Assembly (NCBI RefSeq): GCF_964355755.1
Contig: NC_092672.1
Coordinates: 34,964,501 to 35,028,500 of the forward strand
Direction of reading: 5' to 3'
DNA from: Antedon mediterranea
Taxonomy: Eukaryota; Echinodermata; Crinoidea; Comatulida; Antedonidae
DNA: 64,000 nucleotides
Shown here: positions 1-12,589 of the stretch, piece after piece
Layout: the number at the start of each line of letters is the position of its first letter
Numbering within the stretch: the first letter of the stretch is position 1
Notes under the pieces: model-generated
What the model was told of the DNA's origin: nothing
The model's database searches: none
The model's input: the letters and a program-made list of their open reading frames with translations, nothing else
Position numbers and translations under genes: made by a program

Positions 1-440
1 TACAATAAAATGATCAATAAACAAATTGATTAATATATCAACCAATTACAATGAAATGATCAATAAACAAATTGATTAATATATCAACCAATTACAATGA
101 AATGATCAATAAACAAATTGATTAATATATCAACCAATTACAATGAAATGATCAATAAACAAATTGATTAATATATCAACCAATTACAATGAAATGATCA
201 ATAAACAAATTGATTAATATATCAACCAATTACAATAAAATGATCAATAAACAAATTGATTAATATATCAACCAATTACAATGAAATGATCAATAAACAA
301 ATTGATTAATATATCAACCAATTACAATGAAATGATCAATAAACAAATTGATTAATATATCAACCAATTACAATGAAATGATCAATAAACAAATTGATTA
401 ATATATCAACCAATTACAATGAAATGATCAATAAACAATT
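1..440. repeat. 46-bp satellite/minisatellite, about 9.5 near-identical copies
   Basis: Unit of 46 bases, roughly AATGAAATGATCAATAAACA followed by AATTGATTAATATATCAACC and AATTAC. Copies differ almost only at one base (AATAAAATG versus AATGAAATG). The array runs off the left edge, so its true length is unknown. Each unit holds the palindromes TGATCA and ATTAAT. Confidence 0.95.
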
Positions 441-470
441 GGATTATAGATCAATCAACCAAAGTATTAA

Positions 471-521
471 ATGGAGAGAGGCACTATATACCAATAGATA
501 CAAGTTTTGGTCCTCTCTCCA
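471..521. repeat. Short inverted repeat at the satellite edge
   Basis: ATGGAGAGAGG (471-481) pairs perfectly with CCTCTCTCCAT (511-521) across a 29-base loop, directly after the 46-bp array. Confidence 0.7.
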
Positions 522-539
522 TCTTTTTTTTTTGTAATG

Positions 540-1813
540 TCTACGCTCGCGCTAAGGTCAAATTTTCGTTCGCTAAAATGGCGAAAGGTTTTGAAAAACA
601 TTAGCCAAATTGAAAATCCTATAGCCAAATTTAAAAAACCTTAAAAATTCGAAAAAATTTTTGAGTCTTTCTCATTATCAAAATCTGGCTAATTTAGTAT
701 TGAATTGAAGCTAATTTATATTTCTGTTTGATAAAACACATCGTTTTATTTGACTTTGCGTGGACCTCGTGCGAAGAGGCCAACAAGACCAACCCCTGAA
801 AAAAATAATCCCTACCATAAATATCAGTGTTTACCATTTTCCTTACGGGGGATTCAGTTCTCCGCTTATTACTAAATTACCGTCGCCCAGGCAATGTGCA
901 TGGTATGCATGTATTAGCGCGTTAATTAATGATTGGATAACCCCCGCAGTGGACTGTTCCATTTTCTGAACTAGTCTTCGCCGCACACGAGGCATGTCGA
1001 AAAATGTCGCCTCTCATCATGGAATATTTGCTTCGAAACGTCAATTTTACCGATTTATTAAATTATTTAATAAGTGGAATATTTATCAATCTATTATATA
1101 AAACAAGAAATGTACCGCAGAAATTTAAGAAGCTTTGAATTTGCTATGCAGCGGCCGTAACCCATTCTATGTAGGCGGCCGAAACGCGCTTTGGCCAGGG
1201 TTGCCGTTGCAGTATACGCTGTTTCTTAGCTATTCAATTTAAAGCGCAACTTTCGGTTAGAATAATTAATCGAAAGGGAAATAAAATCAAACATGTTAAC
1301 ATTATACTATTGAGGTAATTAATTTGTTAAATTTAAAATTCCCCTTTTTAAATAACAGAACAGCCTCGTTTACGGAAGTATTCGTCCACATGTTTCTGTT
1401 TACATTTTCTTCTCGAAGTTCATTTTCTACGTCAAAGAATAGGGACTTCCCCTTTTATTCGCTCATCATCACGTCGACGACGGCTGGTCACGAACCAATC
1501 ACATTAACGTGTGTCATTAAAACGTCATCGAGGCACGCTCTGCGCATGTTTAAACAGAACTAAAAAAAATGAACACGGCGATCGTGACGTCGTCACATAA
1601 AATGCTGTGGTGGTAAAAAGTGTACTCGAGTCTAGTCAGAAAGTACCGAAGTGTGGCGAATTCTCGCTCCCATAAGAAGTCACGCCGACCAGGCTAGGCC
1701 TAGGCTTGGAAATGTATTTTCGCCAATTTGGCGAACGAGGCAATAATTATTTTCGCCAAATGGAGACTCCAGTCGCCATTGGCGAATTGGCGAGCGGTTA
1801 GCGCGAGCGTAGA
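540..1813. mobile_element. Non-autonomous DNA transposon, TIR TCTACGCTCGCGCTAA
   Basis: The 16-base TIR TCTACGCTCGCGCTAA at 540-555 is exactly repeated inverted at 1798-1813. Inside both ends are further related words (GCTAAAATGGCGAAAGG / CGCCAATGGCGACTGG). Flanks read GTAATG| and |ATGTATT, compatible with a 3-bp ATG duplication. The interior (1.27 kb) is GC-richer than its surroundings and has no convincing ORF. Superfamily not assigned. Confidence 0.65.
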
Positions 1814-4095
1814 ATGTATTATACCATATGGACAATTGTCTGAAATAAAAGTTGAATTGAATTGAATTGAAATTCATAATCATATTAATAATTTTCTCAA
1901 CATCCATTCCATACTCTTTTCAGTGCAACATACCATTGCTGCATGTCTTATAAATACGTGACAATACAGTTCATATTTCATCAAAATATGATTAGAATTT
2001 TGAACTTGAATTGAACGTCTTTGTTCAAGATGTATTAAATGCGTCATAAGCCTTGATTATTATTGCATTTTATCTACAAACCTTTTAAATATTCTTCTAA
2101 ATTCTCATACACTTCCTTGCTTAAGATGTTTAATTGCTATAACATTGCTTTTCTCAGGATATTGATATCCTAACTATTTTAATACATCCGCTCATAAATT
2201 ATCACTACACCCCCAAAATTATTGTAATGTTAATGATGTGTTTATGTTTCAAAATACTTTGTCCATATCCGCTTTGACAATCCAAATTTGCACCCCCTAC
2301 TACATTTGTCGCTTTCACAATGTTAATGATGATGTATTCATGTTACGTAGTACAGTACTTGTTTAATACATCCGCTCATACAATCCTATCGGCTCACCCC
2401 CACATCACTATGCTTGTTGGTACGTCAATTTTAAAATCTAAAGCCCTATCTACACTATCAAACTAGTGTGATATGCCCAAATATGGTAGTAATATTCCCA
2501 AATATGGTAGTGATATGACATCATCATGTCCATATATGGGCACATTACATTTTTTTGTCACATAAAGTTTGATACTGTAGATACGGTAGATCTTTAATGA
2601 TGTATTAAATTTCATTAATATTTTCAATTAAATTAATTTCAACAATTCACATCCCAGCAATACTTTTTCAATAACTTTTTTATGCAATGTAGCCTTTACG
2701 GTTTTATGTTTTTTCATTACAGTACTTACAATTTAATTTTCCAATATCATTTTAAATTTTTTTAAATGATTTAGGCTTGTAATATGATGCTTACTTGATA
2801 TTAATCATGTTCGACCTCAGTATCAACTTTTTTATTAATAAATTATGCTCCTATATGTAAAACTTTGGTTTCATTCCTTTCGTCATGTTTTAATAACCTA
2901 TTGAATGATGTGAACCTCTTGTTACCGACCTTTGACAAACCTAAAAGCATACATAAATATATTCTTTCCCAATTTTTTTTTTCACCCCTTGTTTATTGAT
3001 AACATTTGAGTGATGTGATACCCTGGTTCCGAAAGTAACATTAGTTGAACAGGGGCAGGATATTACAACACATAAATACATTTTGAACCCTTAAACTTTT
3101 GACAAAAATAACTTGAAAAATTATGAAAGATTACACTCTCTTTAAAATGAAACATAAATAATTACCTACACAATTTAAACAATAAACTATTGTATCACTC
3201 TACAGTACAAATGCTTTTTTTTTAATTAAAAAAAACAGTTTAATAATTCAAAAATGTTGTGCAGCGCAGATTAACTCATATAATTGACATACAAGTATAA
3301 ATATATGCAAGGTATCATTTTATTTTCATACCATTGATTTTTGTTCAGTTCATGAGTACATATAAACATATTTTGTATTAGCTGAGTTTATTATCTGAGC
3401 ATTCCAATGAAGAAGAAAAGAAAAAGAAACTGCTATTTGAGAGCCTAACTACTGTCATTTTCAGCTAGCAATGACAAATTTAATTCAAACTAAATAGATA
3501 GTTGTAATTTTATGGTACTATCATAGATGATGACATTCTAAAACAAACAAATATGTACTTTACTTTATACTTACCTTCTTTTTAGGAGTCCATTTCATCA
3601 TTCTTAATAATTTCCAAAATATATCACCAATCACTTATCAACAACTCATCATAAATTACGAGGTGTATTTATATAACAAGTATAAAATCACTAAACTGTA
3701 CTTTTACAAAGATCTTGAAGAAAAAAAGTCCTCAGCTGAGACTGAGAGAGCAGCTAAACTCTGCTTGGCTTTTCACTGATCCATGTGTATTAGGTCACAA
3801 TATAGGCTTCTACCAAATGCAACACATGTTGTCATTAAGTCAGACTTCTGTCCACTGGGAGCATTACCATAAATATAATCATTCTACTACTGAAATCAGG
3901 GATACAATCCTTGTAACTGAAACAGTTTTCAATGAATTTTAAGAATTTAAGCAAAATTTGAATTACAAATTTACTAAAAATCATACAAACTGGATCGTTC
4001 ACATAAGACTTTTTCAATAATCGGTACACCTCAAACTACACCGAATATGTACAAAATCCAACACAATTATTTGATCCAATGATGAATTGTTCTCT
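1814..4095. other. AT-rich stretch without recognised genes
   Basis: Apart from MITE copy 1 I see only AT-rich unique-looking sequence. Possible minus-strand minor signals at 3570-3690 (TATATAAA, a short ORF MMKWTPKKK and a donor GTAAGT) are too weak to call. Confidence 0.5.
2440..2598. mobile_element. TTAA-type palindromic MITE, copy 1
   Basis: Family consensus: TTAA target site, TIR AAAGCTCTGTCTACACTATC, then AAACTTTATGTGAC on one arm and AAACTAGTTTGAC on the other, and a core with CATATATGGGCACATCAC and one or more CCAAATATGGTAGTGATAT units. This copy is diverged (AAAGCCCTATCTACACTATC at the left end) and has two core units. Confidence 0.85.
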
Positions 4096-6445
4096 CACTG
4101 TTAATAGAAGGCAGTCTAATGTCGGTTTATCCAGGTACGCTAGGCACGAAATAGGCGAATAAATTTATACTAAACACAGCATAACACTTGATGATGATAT
4201 GAATGTTTTTCTACTCTGCAAATGAAAACTTTTCATTGATTCATTCAGTAACAATTTCTCTAACTAAAATATGAAGTTTCAACCCCAATGAAAAGCTGAC
4301 AAGAAGTGAAAGTAAAAGGTTGACATCTTTGAAACACATACATCTACATGTTTTATATATACACACTAGCTTTTGACAGTATATATAACAAACAAAAAAC
4401 TGCTATAAATTCAGCTTGAAGCAAGTTTGGTATGCCGGCTGTACCCTCATCAAGTAAAGGAAATCAGTGTATAGCTGTTCATTGAAAAACCATCGCTCTG
4501 GGAAGCTCAATGTGCGCTATTTTCCTATGTTACGTAAACAAAATTTACTTTAAAACGCAGGTGATATCTTAAATGAAGTAAATTGCAACAAAAGTCAGTT
4601 TGCAATGATGAATTACTAAACACAATTTACCAGATATCTTGCATTGGTAAATGGAGAGTATATTTTTAGCTCCTCGATGATTTTCATGTTTCTCTTTTCA
4701 AATGCTTATAATAACATTGGATTTATTTTATAAACTGCAGTTTAAAAATGTTTGTTGATGAACCATTCAGTTGTATACCAGAATAATGATCAATGCCCAA
4801 TTACTTCTTTTCAAATCGGCTATTCAATAATTCTTCGTCATAAACACAAAATTAAATACACTTGACAGTACTAGTTTTACAGACAAAACTATAAAAATGT
4901 AAATCTGTACAGTAGTAGTCCTATATCCAAATGTGTAACAACCATCTCGACACAAAATGGCAGGTTGTTTCATTAGTGGAACCAAAAGAACTATGAATGT
5001 TCCACAGACAATCTAGATAAACTTAGTAACTTGACACTATTGACATTTTAATATTGATTTACTCTCAAATCAATAAATTATTCCCACATTCTATGTGTTA
5101 TTATCCAATTAAAACCAATCATTTTAATAGTTGTTCTAAAAATAATTGACAATTTCAAACACAAATTGATGCACTGGTTAACAAACTTAATTACCAGAAC
5201 TTTTAGAACAAAGGTGATACAATTCAACGAAACTTGAGAATTGTTTTCCTCAATTAATGTCATTGACAAGTCTTGTGCCAATTGAAGAATTCCTCGAAGA
5301 AAACCACAGATTACTTTTTGTAACTTCAGCAGAGGAATGAAAAGCAGAAATAAACTGTGATGGTACACCCACTTGTCAAGAATGAACAACAAGACTATAC
5401 TGTGATCCTACACCTACTCGTTAGATAAAACTTCAAATGAAAGTGCAAGACAATGTAAATCATAAAAATGTCCAATTTATGTTAACAAAGAGAGATTGCG
5501 TCAGAAAGTCCAGGATCTCGTTGGTGCATCTCTGTATTGCTTTCTCTGGTTTTCTTCAACAACTCAAGTAATTCAGTATCCCTACCTCCTCCAATCAACT
5601 GGCAAAAGTACTTTCTATAATCCTTATCTACTGTATACACTATCTTTTTGTAAAACTCTTCATTAATGTTCTGATCAAAACATCGTGCCTTGTCCATTAG
5701 TACTGTTTACCAAAAGCAAACACTTTTTTCAAGCACTTAAGACGACTGATTTATCAATGAAGCTGCAACCCACAACCCAATTTAAATATTATATGTGTTT
5801 TCCCGAATACAATAATAATTGTGTTCGTTGCGTACAAAGCAGTTCTTGTATTAGTTAATTATAATCTTGTAATAGTGTTAAATTGTTGATTTCTTCAAAA
5901 GTGAATGATTCTATGCTTAAGTAAGCACTTTGTTATGTGTGAATCTAAGCTTAGTTTCAAGATGCTTCATTAAGTAAGACATACCAATGCTAGTAACAAC
6001 AAAATGAAAACTTCAATATTATTGATACAGTTCAGCAATTTATTGAATTGAAAACACTGTATCTTAGTTTGAGGATGCTTCATTAAGTATTAAGTAAGAA
6101 ATGTAACATTTGATGTATTAATAAACTATAGTATAGAAATATCATTCAGTAAACATTTATTCGGAAAGTAGAGAGCTTTCAATATGTGTAATTTTAGCAA
6201 CGCATTTACTCGATTCCTCACAACACAGTTTTAAATTCTAGGATTCTAGGTCAAAATCGAATTGGTGTAAATGCAAATCTACCTAACGCATTTTAGTCGT
6301 CCGTATTTGCCTTCTTTACAAGATACAAGAATACACAAACCAACAGTGGTGTTGGTAGTCTATTTCGTGCCTGCTTACCTGGATAAACCGACAATATAGC
6401 CTCTCTCTCCGAAGAGAGGATACAATTTACGAAAAAGAAAAATCC
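4096..6445. mobile_element. Element bounded by 'GTCGGTTTATCCAGGTAAGC' hairpin ends (2.3 kb)
   Basis: The left end at ~4100-4155 reads TGTCGGTTTATCCAGGTACG then CTAGGCACGAAATAG. The right end at ~6345-6440 carries the same motif inverted (CTATTTCGTGCCTGCTTACC, GGATAAACCGACA), so the two face each other. On its outer side the right copy has the stem CCTCTC...GAGAGG, and on its inner side the hairpin ACCAAC-AGTGGT-GTTGGT (6340-6357). The interior includes the possible exon at 5482-5702, so the pairing of these two ends as one element is an inference. Confidence 0.45.
5482..5702 (-). CDS. Possible terminal exon of an unidentified minus-strand gene
   Basis: A 221-base open stretch on the minus strand ending in TAA (5482-5484). 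Its composition looks coding: charged and hydrophobic residues alternate (EEFYKKIVYTVDKDYRKYFC; QLIGGGRDTELLELLKKTR). Upstream is TTTGGTAAACAG, which could be a weak acceptor at 5703, leaving two bases before the first full codon. A minus-strand AATAAA is present at about 4722. If translation started at the internal ATG at 5697 it would give a 71-aa protein. I do not recognise the family; it is not a TPR and not clearly part of the TTC28-like gene. It could be a pseudogene fragment. Confidence 0.35.
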
Positions 6446-6980
6446 GTATATATAACATAGCATCCCTATCGGATAATGCACGCATCCGTAACCACGCCCT
6501 CAAGAGGGAGCCATCCAACGTAGTAGCGTCATCATTTCTTTTCGTACTGCCGTTGTGTTCGTACGTGATACAAAGAACGATAGAATTCCAGGAATTCAAA
6601 GAAATACAAGCCGAAGCTAAGTTCCTTTGTTCAGTCAATAGTGATTAGACAGGCTTAGTCATTCCTTGTTGTGTGTGGATACGTTGAAATCCGTTATTCT
6701 AGGCTTATCTAGAGGATTCTAGTTACGTTTGAGAAACGTTATTTTAGGCCTAGAATAGAAATAGTGATACGTTGCAAATCGTTATCCTAGCGTGCTAGGA
6801 TAGAAACAAGTACACACGCCGTTAGTTACTCTGTTGTATCTTTACAAGATACAAGAAACTGTATTTGTCTTTGTAAAAAAACAAAGAAATGTCGGTTGTC
6901 AGCAAATCCGATTAAAAAGATACGTATATATACCATAAACGGACTCAAAATAATTTATTTTTTTTTTTTATATTTTTTTT
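6296..6980 (-). repeat. Dispersed repeat block related to 35000-35372
   Basis: Reading minus, this block matches the plus strand near 35000-35372: shared landmarks are TTTCTTTGTTTTTTACAAAG-like sequence, GAATTCCTGGAATTC / GAATTCCTTGGAATTC, ACGAAAAGAAATGATGACG, a GGAGGGCGC / CTTGAGGGCG region, and the GTCGGTTTATCCAGGTAAGC motif. The 18-mer CTTTACAAGATACAAGAA occurs twice inside it (6314 and 6841). Confidence 0.6.
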
Positions 6981-7344
6981 TCTGTGCTCTGTTCTGCTTC
7001 TAACTAGCTTAGGTATTTAGCACCTGTTTGGTATTTCCGTGCCTCCTTTTATAATTGTTTTGTCTTCTTTGTTATGTATATTGTAGAAATTGATAACATT
7101 TCATATTCCAGTGTGGAACATATTCAGTACAGCAATGAAGGTCATTGAAAAAAAAATGATTCTATTTATTAGTAATTGCAAAATAATTATGTTCAAGTAC
7201 AAATGAAAAAAAAGTATACGAAACGATCAAGTTCATTAATGGTGGTTTGTGGGGATGCTCCCACTTGATGGCATAGTTTGTGGACTGTACCATTTATGGT
7301 GAGGGGCGTTCAATGAATTTTCTACTTTTCAAGTATACATCACT

Positions 7345-7835
7345 CTTTGAAGAGAATATGGCATTTGTCGTTTTATCCAGGTAAGCTAGGCACAAAATAG
7401 ACTATCAAGTTAATTGAAAAGTTCTTCTTCAAAAGAAATAATTCAATCTACAAGCAACTGAACTGAAGTAAATGCAGTTAAACAACTCACTGAACATACA
7501 AACACAACAGTGTAACACTGCACACTTATATTCAGATGCTTTAACCAAGCAAACTTATAAAAACAATTAGAAATTTCACACCAAACTAACAATTATTAAC
7601 TTGTGGTAGATCATTCATCTATAAAACCTAAGAAATCTATGTAGGGAATTCTGGTACTATTATCCAGAACTCTTTATTCGCAATAAATATAGATGTGTAA
7701 AAATTATTAAGGCTATAGAAAATACAGAAATTTTAAAATTGCTAAAAAGACAATAAAATGTTGACATTTTACCTAAAACCACTTGTTTGGATAAACTAAC
7801 AATAGCCTATTCTCTAGGTGGAAGAGCAAGATATA
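7345..7835. mobile_element. Short element with inverted 'GTCGGTTTATCC' ends (~490 bp)
   Basis: Left end ~7350-7402: TTTGAAGAGAATATGGCATT, TGTCGTTTTATCCAGGTAAG, CTAGGCACAAAATAG. Right end ~7785-7832: inverted relative, GGATAAACTAACAATAGCCT then ATTCTC. Same family as the elements at 4096, 34055 and 36715. No ORF inside. Confidence 0.5.
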
Positions 7836-9495
7836 ATTTGAAAATGCTCCAGAAACGTCGAACATTCTCAACCATAATCTATTTTCTATTTGAAAATTAT
7901 GAATCCAAATGGTAAATGGTACATTATGCTATCATTTCTTAAAGTGGGAGCATTAACACAAACCATTAAATACATTATTTTTGTAATTTTCTTATCTTAA
8001 AACTATATCTTCATCATAAGAAACTATACTACAATATGAAAATAAAATGTTTTTCAACTTGACAGTACTGTATGTCTAGACAAATAAGGATACATTTTGA
8101 CTAAATACTAACTGTAAATTCTGAAATAAAATTAATCATATAAGGAACTATTTATGGCTTTGTTGTGCAAGAAACTAACAATGAAATTGAATCCTGCAAT
8201 AAAAATCTTGACAATGTTGTTATTTACATAGGTTTTGGACAAAAGTCAGCATTGGCCATTCCATTCATTCATTCATAGGTTAGTTCTGCATGGTTAAATC
8301 CAATAATAGTATACCTCCAAGACGGTGCAAAAATGCAATATTGTGTCTTTTTGATGGGATAATTTAGATACACAAAACACAAATGCGTTCAGCTGTTATA
8401 AGCAATACAACTTAAAAGTTGACACCCAGTCTACTAGACTAGCTTTAACCAAATAGGCATAACAGTGTCACATGTTCTAGGCGGTAAGCACTTTTTTAAA
8501 TGTCAAGTATTTATGGAGTTGTATTGGGTGTCGGGTGGGGTCATCTAGCAGTAATTTCAACAAGTTTTTATAGGGCCATAAAGTTACATGCTATTTTCTA
8601 CTTTTTTTTAAATTCTGTTTCAAGATATAACTAACCTGCACCTAAATGCTTTGTATGGCCTACTTCTAACCATTCACCCATAAGCACCCACCCACCCTAA
8701 CCCTTAATTTAATTACATTATATTATTAGAAGTTGACTATTAAAACATGTTGGAAATAACTATATTGCAATCAATTAATCGTATTGACTTTTTTTTTTAT
8801 ATTGCATTTCTTCACCTGCAAGTCAAAAAGAACGGATCTTGCCCTAGGAGTGACTACAATTTAAACATGAATCAAATTGGTTTGCCAGAAAATTCAATGG
8901 CTTATGACATAAATAAAATAACAGGTAGAATTCATTGAACTTGACATTTTCCTGGCAACCATGCATATAATGATGTTACAAAGAATGACTAGAACATAGC
9001 TTGTCATCACTAAGGCAGCCAGAATAAGGCATACCATAGACTTTCTGTCTATAATATCAGTTCTGTGACCTTGGTATCAATTTAATTTCCCCTTCTGCAT
9101 TTCATAAATCTGACAAGTTACTCTATGAGCATAATAAATAACGGTTAATATGATGATTGACATATAAGAAATAGAAAATAATGTATGAAAGAGTTTCAGC
9201 ATCAAATATAAAGTGATTGCAAGTACTTCTATCTATGTTGGTCATCACTTAATTTTTCGCGCCGCAGTTTTAGCCAGCTAAATCCCCAGAGGACATAATC
9301 AATAAGAAACTGTATTATCAACGTGAAAGCTATTTATCTAAGGCTGACAGTTTTAATATTTTGTAAACTCGACTAATTGATATGTCCAAGCTGCTGGACC
9401 CAAAAAACGTCTGGGAAAAGTGAGTCTATAAGGGCTCACGGTTTAACGTTTTTTTGTAAGAAATATTTCTTGTTTAATGGTAGTGTAAGATCATA
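7836..9495. other. AT-rich stretch, nothing recognised
   Basis: No exon, RNA gene or repeat family could be supported by eye. Confidence 0.5.
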
Positions 9496-9499
9496 CCAA

Positions 9500-9720
9500 A
9501 CCAACCAGAATAGAACACTGAGCTTACCTTTACAAGATAGGAACTCATAACAGCCTTATGACTGGCTGCGACAATTACCAACAGTACTGTAGTGTGCACA
9601 TATTCTTTGCGGTGCACGGTGACTGTTAAGAGGCGTGGAACTGATCATGTCATATAGCCACAGATAACCCCTTTGATTTCTAGAGCTGTTGTTAAGTTGC
9701 CTTGATTATAATAAGCATAT
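9500..9720 (-). mobile_element. 'CAAGGCAA' MITE, copy 1
   Basis: Reverse-strand relative of the elements at 55300 and 56825: shared words are AACACTGAGC, CAGCC(TTATGACT)GGCTGCGACAATT, GTGCACGGTGACT, GGCGTGG and TGTTAAGTTGCCTTG. About 220 bp, no ORF. Confidence 0.6.
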
Positions 9721-10254
9721 TTAGGTTGATTAACTATGATTTGTAGATATTTAAATATGGCTTTTAAAATTGTACTGCCAATTTTGTCTGTAGCCTAAAA
9801 AATGTCAGCAATTTTGTTATACTGTAATCAACCCACACCTCTGGTGGGTCAAGTTCTAGGGTAAACTTATATACCAGAGAGTAGATTAATTAATTTAGTT
9901 TGTACTTAATTAAAATCAAACAACAAAGATATTTTGATAAATTACTATCAATAGCTGTCTCATTTGTGGCGTCTATCGACAACATCAACACACAATGTAA
10001 ATTCCACGGCACTAATTAGCAAATTATAGCAAATTAGAACAAATTATTCAATAGACAATAAATTACAAGACTCTGGAATGCAGAATATCTACAACTAGAT
10101 GCATTCATTCGACCACAATCAGATATAAATAAATGATATTGATCATTTTTTAATTAATTAATTAAAATATTTAAAGCGTGTGCTTAATTTCAACAGTTCA
10201 AATTGTATACAATTCACAATAGAAGAAATATAAGACCGGTACATTAATTGTACT

Positions 10255-10335
10255 TTTTTAAATTGTGAAGCTGTAGTTTCGTGGTTAACGTGTTTGCTTT
10301 CCAATTTCAAGTTCCAAGGAATAAATTGTTACTCT
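10255..10335 (+). mobile_element. 5' fragment of tRNA-derived SINE (type C)
   Basis: GAAGCTGTAGTTTCGTGGTT then AACGTGTTTGCTTTCCAATT matches the heads of the fuller copies at 35396 and 54787 (A-box region only; B box degraded to CAAGTTCCAAGG). Confidence 0.55.
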
Positions 10336-10339
10336 TAAA

Positions 10340-12495
10340 AACGAACTTTTCCAAATTTTGTGAAATACATTTCCATTTCAACCTCCTCTTTTAAATTACA
10401 GTCTAAAGTTAAATTTTCAGTGTTGTAACACAGAGGATGGGGTCCCTGGATTTAATCAGTGAGCGCTCATAGCCGTTACTAGACTGTTCATTTTTTTTAG
10501 AGCGAACCAGTCATGTGAATTCTTTTCTAATGTTCTTTGTTTTTGTTACTTCTTCTACCAAATAAATGAAATAAAATTGGTACGGTAAGTCCTATCTCAT
10601 TCTCAGGTTTTTAAAATATAAAATTTAGGTCAAAGTTCATTTTTAAAGTGTGAACCCATATATGGATATTTGAACTACTGCATTTTCTATGTTCTTTTTT
10701 GCTATATCTTTACTTTTCTAAATGAAATTAAATTGGTAAAGTCCTGTATTAGTTTTTATAATATTTGGGACCACTGAAAACTAATTATTTTGGTGAAACA
10801 TATCGAAATGTTTTATTATGATAGCTTTTATATTTTTATATCGTAATGTATATTGATTTGTTAAACTTCAATTTGTTAAACCAAGTTGCAATAAAGAATA
10901 TGATTGAAATTTAAATTCACTTTGAAGCAGGAGGAGCAATAAATCAAGGGTAAACACCACAAGTTGATTGAAACACACAGACTAGAGTCATTAGGCACTT
11001 GTACAGAACCTTCTGGGATTTGCACTCATGCATTTCTAGTAGAGGAAATAGCCGGGTTAAAAACCACTTGAAATTGACCACAAAAACAGCCACAATTCTT
11101 CACAAAGAAATCATTCGTAAATGTGCACTAACTTTTTATTTTGAGAAAGTTGAATGAAGTGCAAGAAAAGGTAGGTTACATTGATAATTTGTTTTTAAAA
11201 ATTTTAATTTATCTTTTGGATTCTGCCTATCCCACAACTCATATTGCACATCCAAGCAGCATACACTACAAAATATTATGATTGCATTTGAAAAATATTT
11301 ATAATAAAGACACTGAAAACAAAGCTTCTGTTTTGCAATCTGATTTTCAGCTGAATGATAAAAAGTAATAATTACTAAACTATAGAGGTCTCACTTCAAG
11401 AAATAGTCTTTATCACATCTTGTTCCTTGTTTACCATTGACTAGCAACAGAATCACAATAATTTTATCATATAAAGACATTTTTTCCCAATTTTAGATTA
11501 TCCTGCCAATTAATAAACCAAGATTAAACTCATACTTTGTATTTTGAATAAATATGTAATGAAACCATCAATTTATTGTTATAATTGTGAAACGTAATAT
11601 TTTAAAATGATCATTATATTATTATTATAATTACCTGTACCATGGAGGTTTTCACCATGCCTGTACATTATTAAGCATACTTGTGCTTACTACAATAGGG
11701 TATACACTGCACATGCTTACAGTTACGTTTTTAAATAAAACACAATGGAGGGAATCTTGCATTCAATACATCAGTCACACAAAATCTATTATTCACAGAA
11801 TAAATTACATTAATTAACATGATTTTGAATTGGCAAAAATCATTGAGATTTTGCAATGATATAACCAAGAATAAACCTATTGATTCCTTCTGTCTAAATT
11901 TACGCATTGTTTGGTTTAATACTCATCAGGCAACAATAGTATACACTTGTTTTACAAATCAAAATGGAGAATCTCATTTTGAACAAGAAAAATAAATCAG
12001 CCAACACCTATATACTCTCAGTCTCACCTAAACCTGTCACATTTCAAATACCCTAAATAGGAGCTTGTCTTTCATCAAATATATTCCTACATACCTTTCC
12101 AGATGTGACATTATCAGACGATTCATGCATGGTTGCCGCATCTAGACAACATTACACAAGAAAATTTAGAATTCTTTGAGCGACAAACAATAAAATCCTT
12201 ACCATCATCTCATTTGTTTCCTCTCAGTTTTTTTTTGTTCGATTATTTGAGATCTGTCACAGTTTGTTGTGTCATTGTACAGGTGTTACTGTTTAGTCTT
12301 ACTCGCGAACGGAATGTCGCACTCAATGTCAGCTACTGCCAATTAGATCTCTTAAAGACACTAATTAATTAAATACTGTTAATAATTAATCACAAAAAAA
12401 TAAAAAATAATAATAATCTAATTGGTAGAAAATTAAAAAATGGTTGATAATTGTCGCCATCAGAGAGTTAGCATATCATAACATTTGAACCATAC
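10340..12495. other. AT-rich stretch, nothing recognised
   Basis: I see no exon or named repeat. There is a local inverted pair ACCATGGAGG / CACCATGCC at 11639-11666. Confidence 0.45.
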
Positions 12496-12507
12496 TGTAG
12501 TATGAAA

Positions 12508-12582
12508 GCCCCAGTGGTCTAATGGTAGGGTGCCTGCATACAAAGCAGAAGACTCTGAGTTCAAATTTTGGTTGGGTCTCTT
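12508..12582 (+). pseudogene. tRNA-like sequence, probable tRNA pseudogene
   Basis: A box-like TGGTCTAATGGTAGG and B box-like GAGTTCAAATTTTGG lie at tRNA spacing. An anticodon arm CTGC-ATACAAA-GCAG would place ACA at the anticodon. The acceptor stem has one mismatch and the T-stem is mostly wobble pairs, so a functional tRNA is unlikely. No SINE body is evident after it. Confidence 0.5.
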
Positions 12583-12589
12583 TTTATCA

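Noticed and set aside
1-440. Regularly spaced repeats, as in a CRISPR array
   Set aside because: Units are head-to-tail 46-mers without unique spacers, and the genome is clearly eukaryotic.
3575-3690. Minus-strand TATATAAA, a short ORF MMKWTPKKK and donor GTAAGT
   Set aside because: Suggestive of a first exon but nine codons with no partner exon is too little.
3715-3942. Plus-strand 75-codon ORF
   Set aside because: No splice sites, family resemblance or supporting context.
6360-6400. U1 snRNA-like TGCTTACCTGG
   Set aside because: Only the splice-site-complementary bases match; the rest of U1 (stem loops, Sm site) is absent, and the motif belongs to a repeat family.
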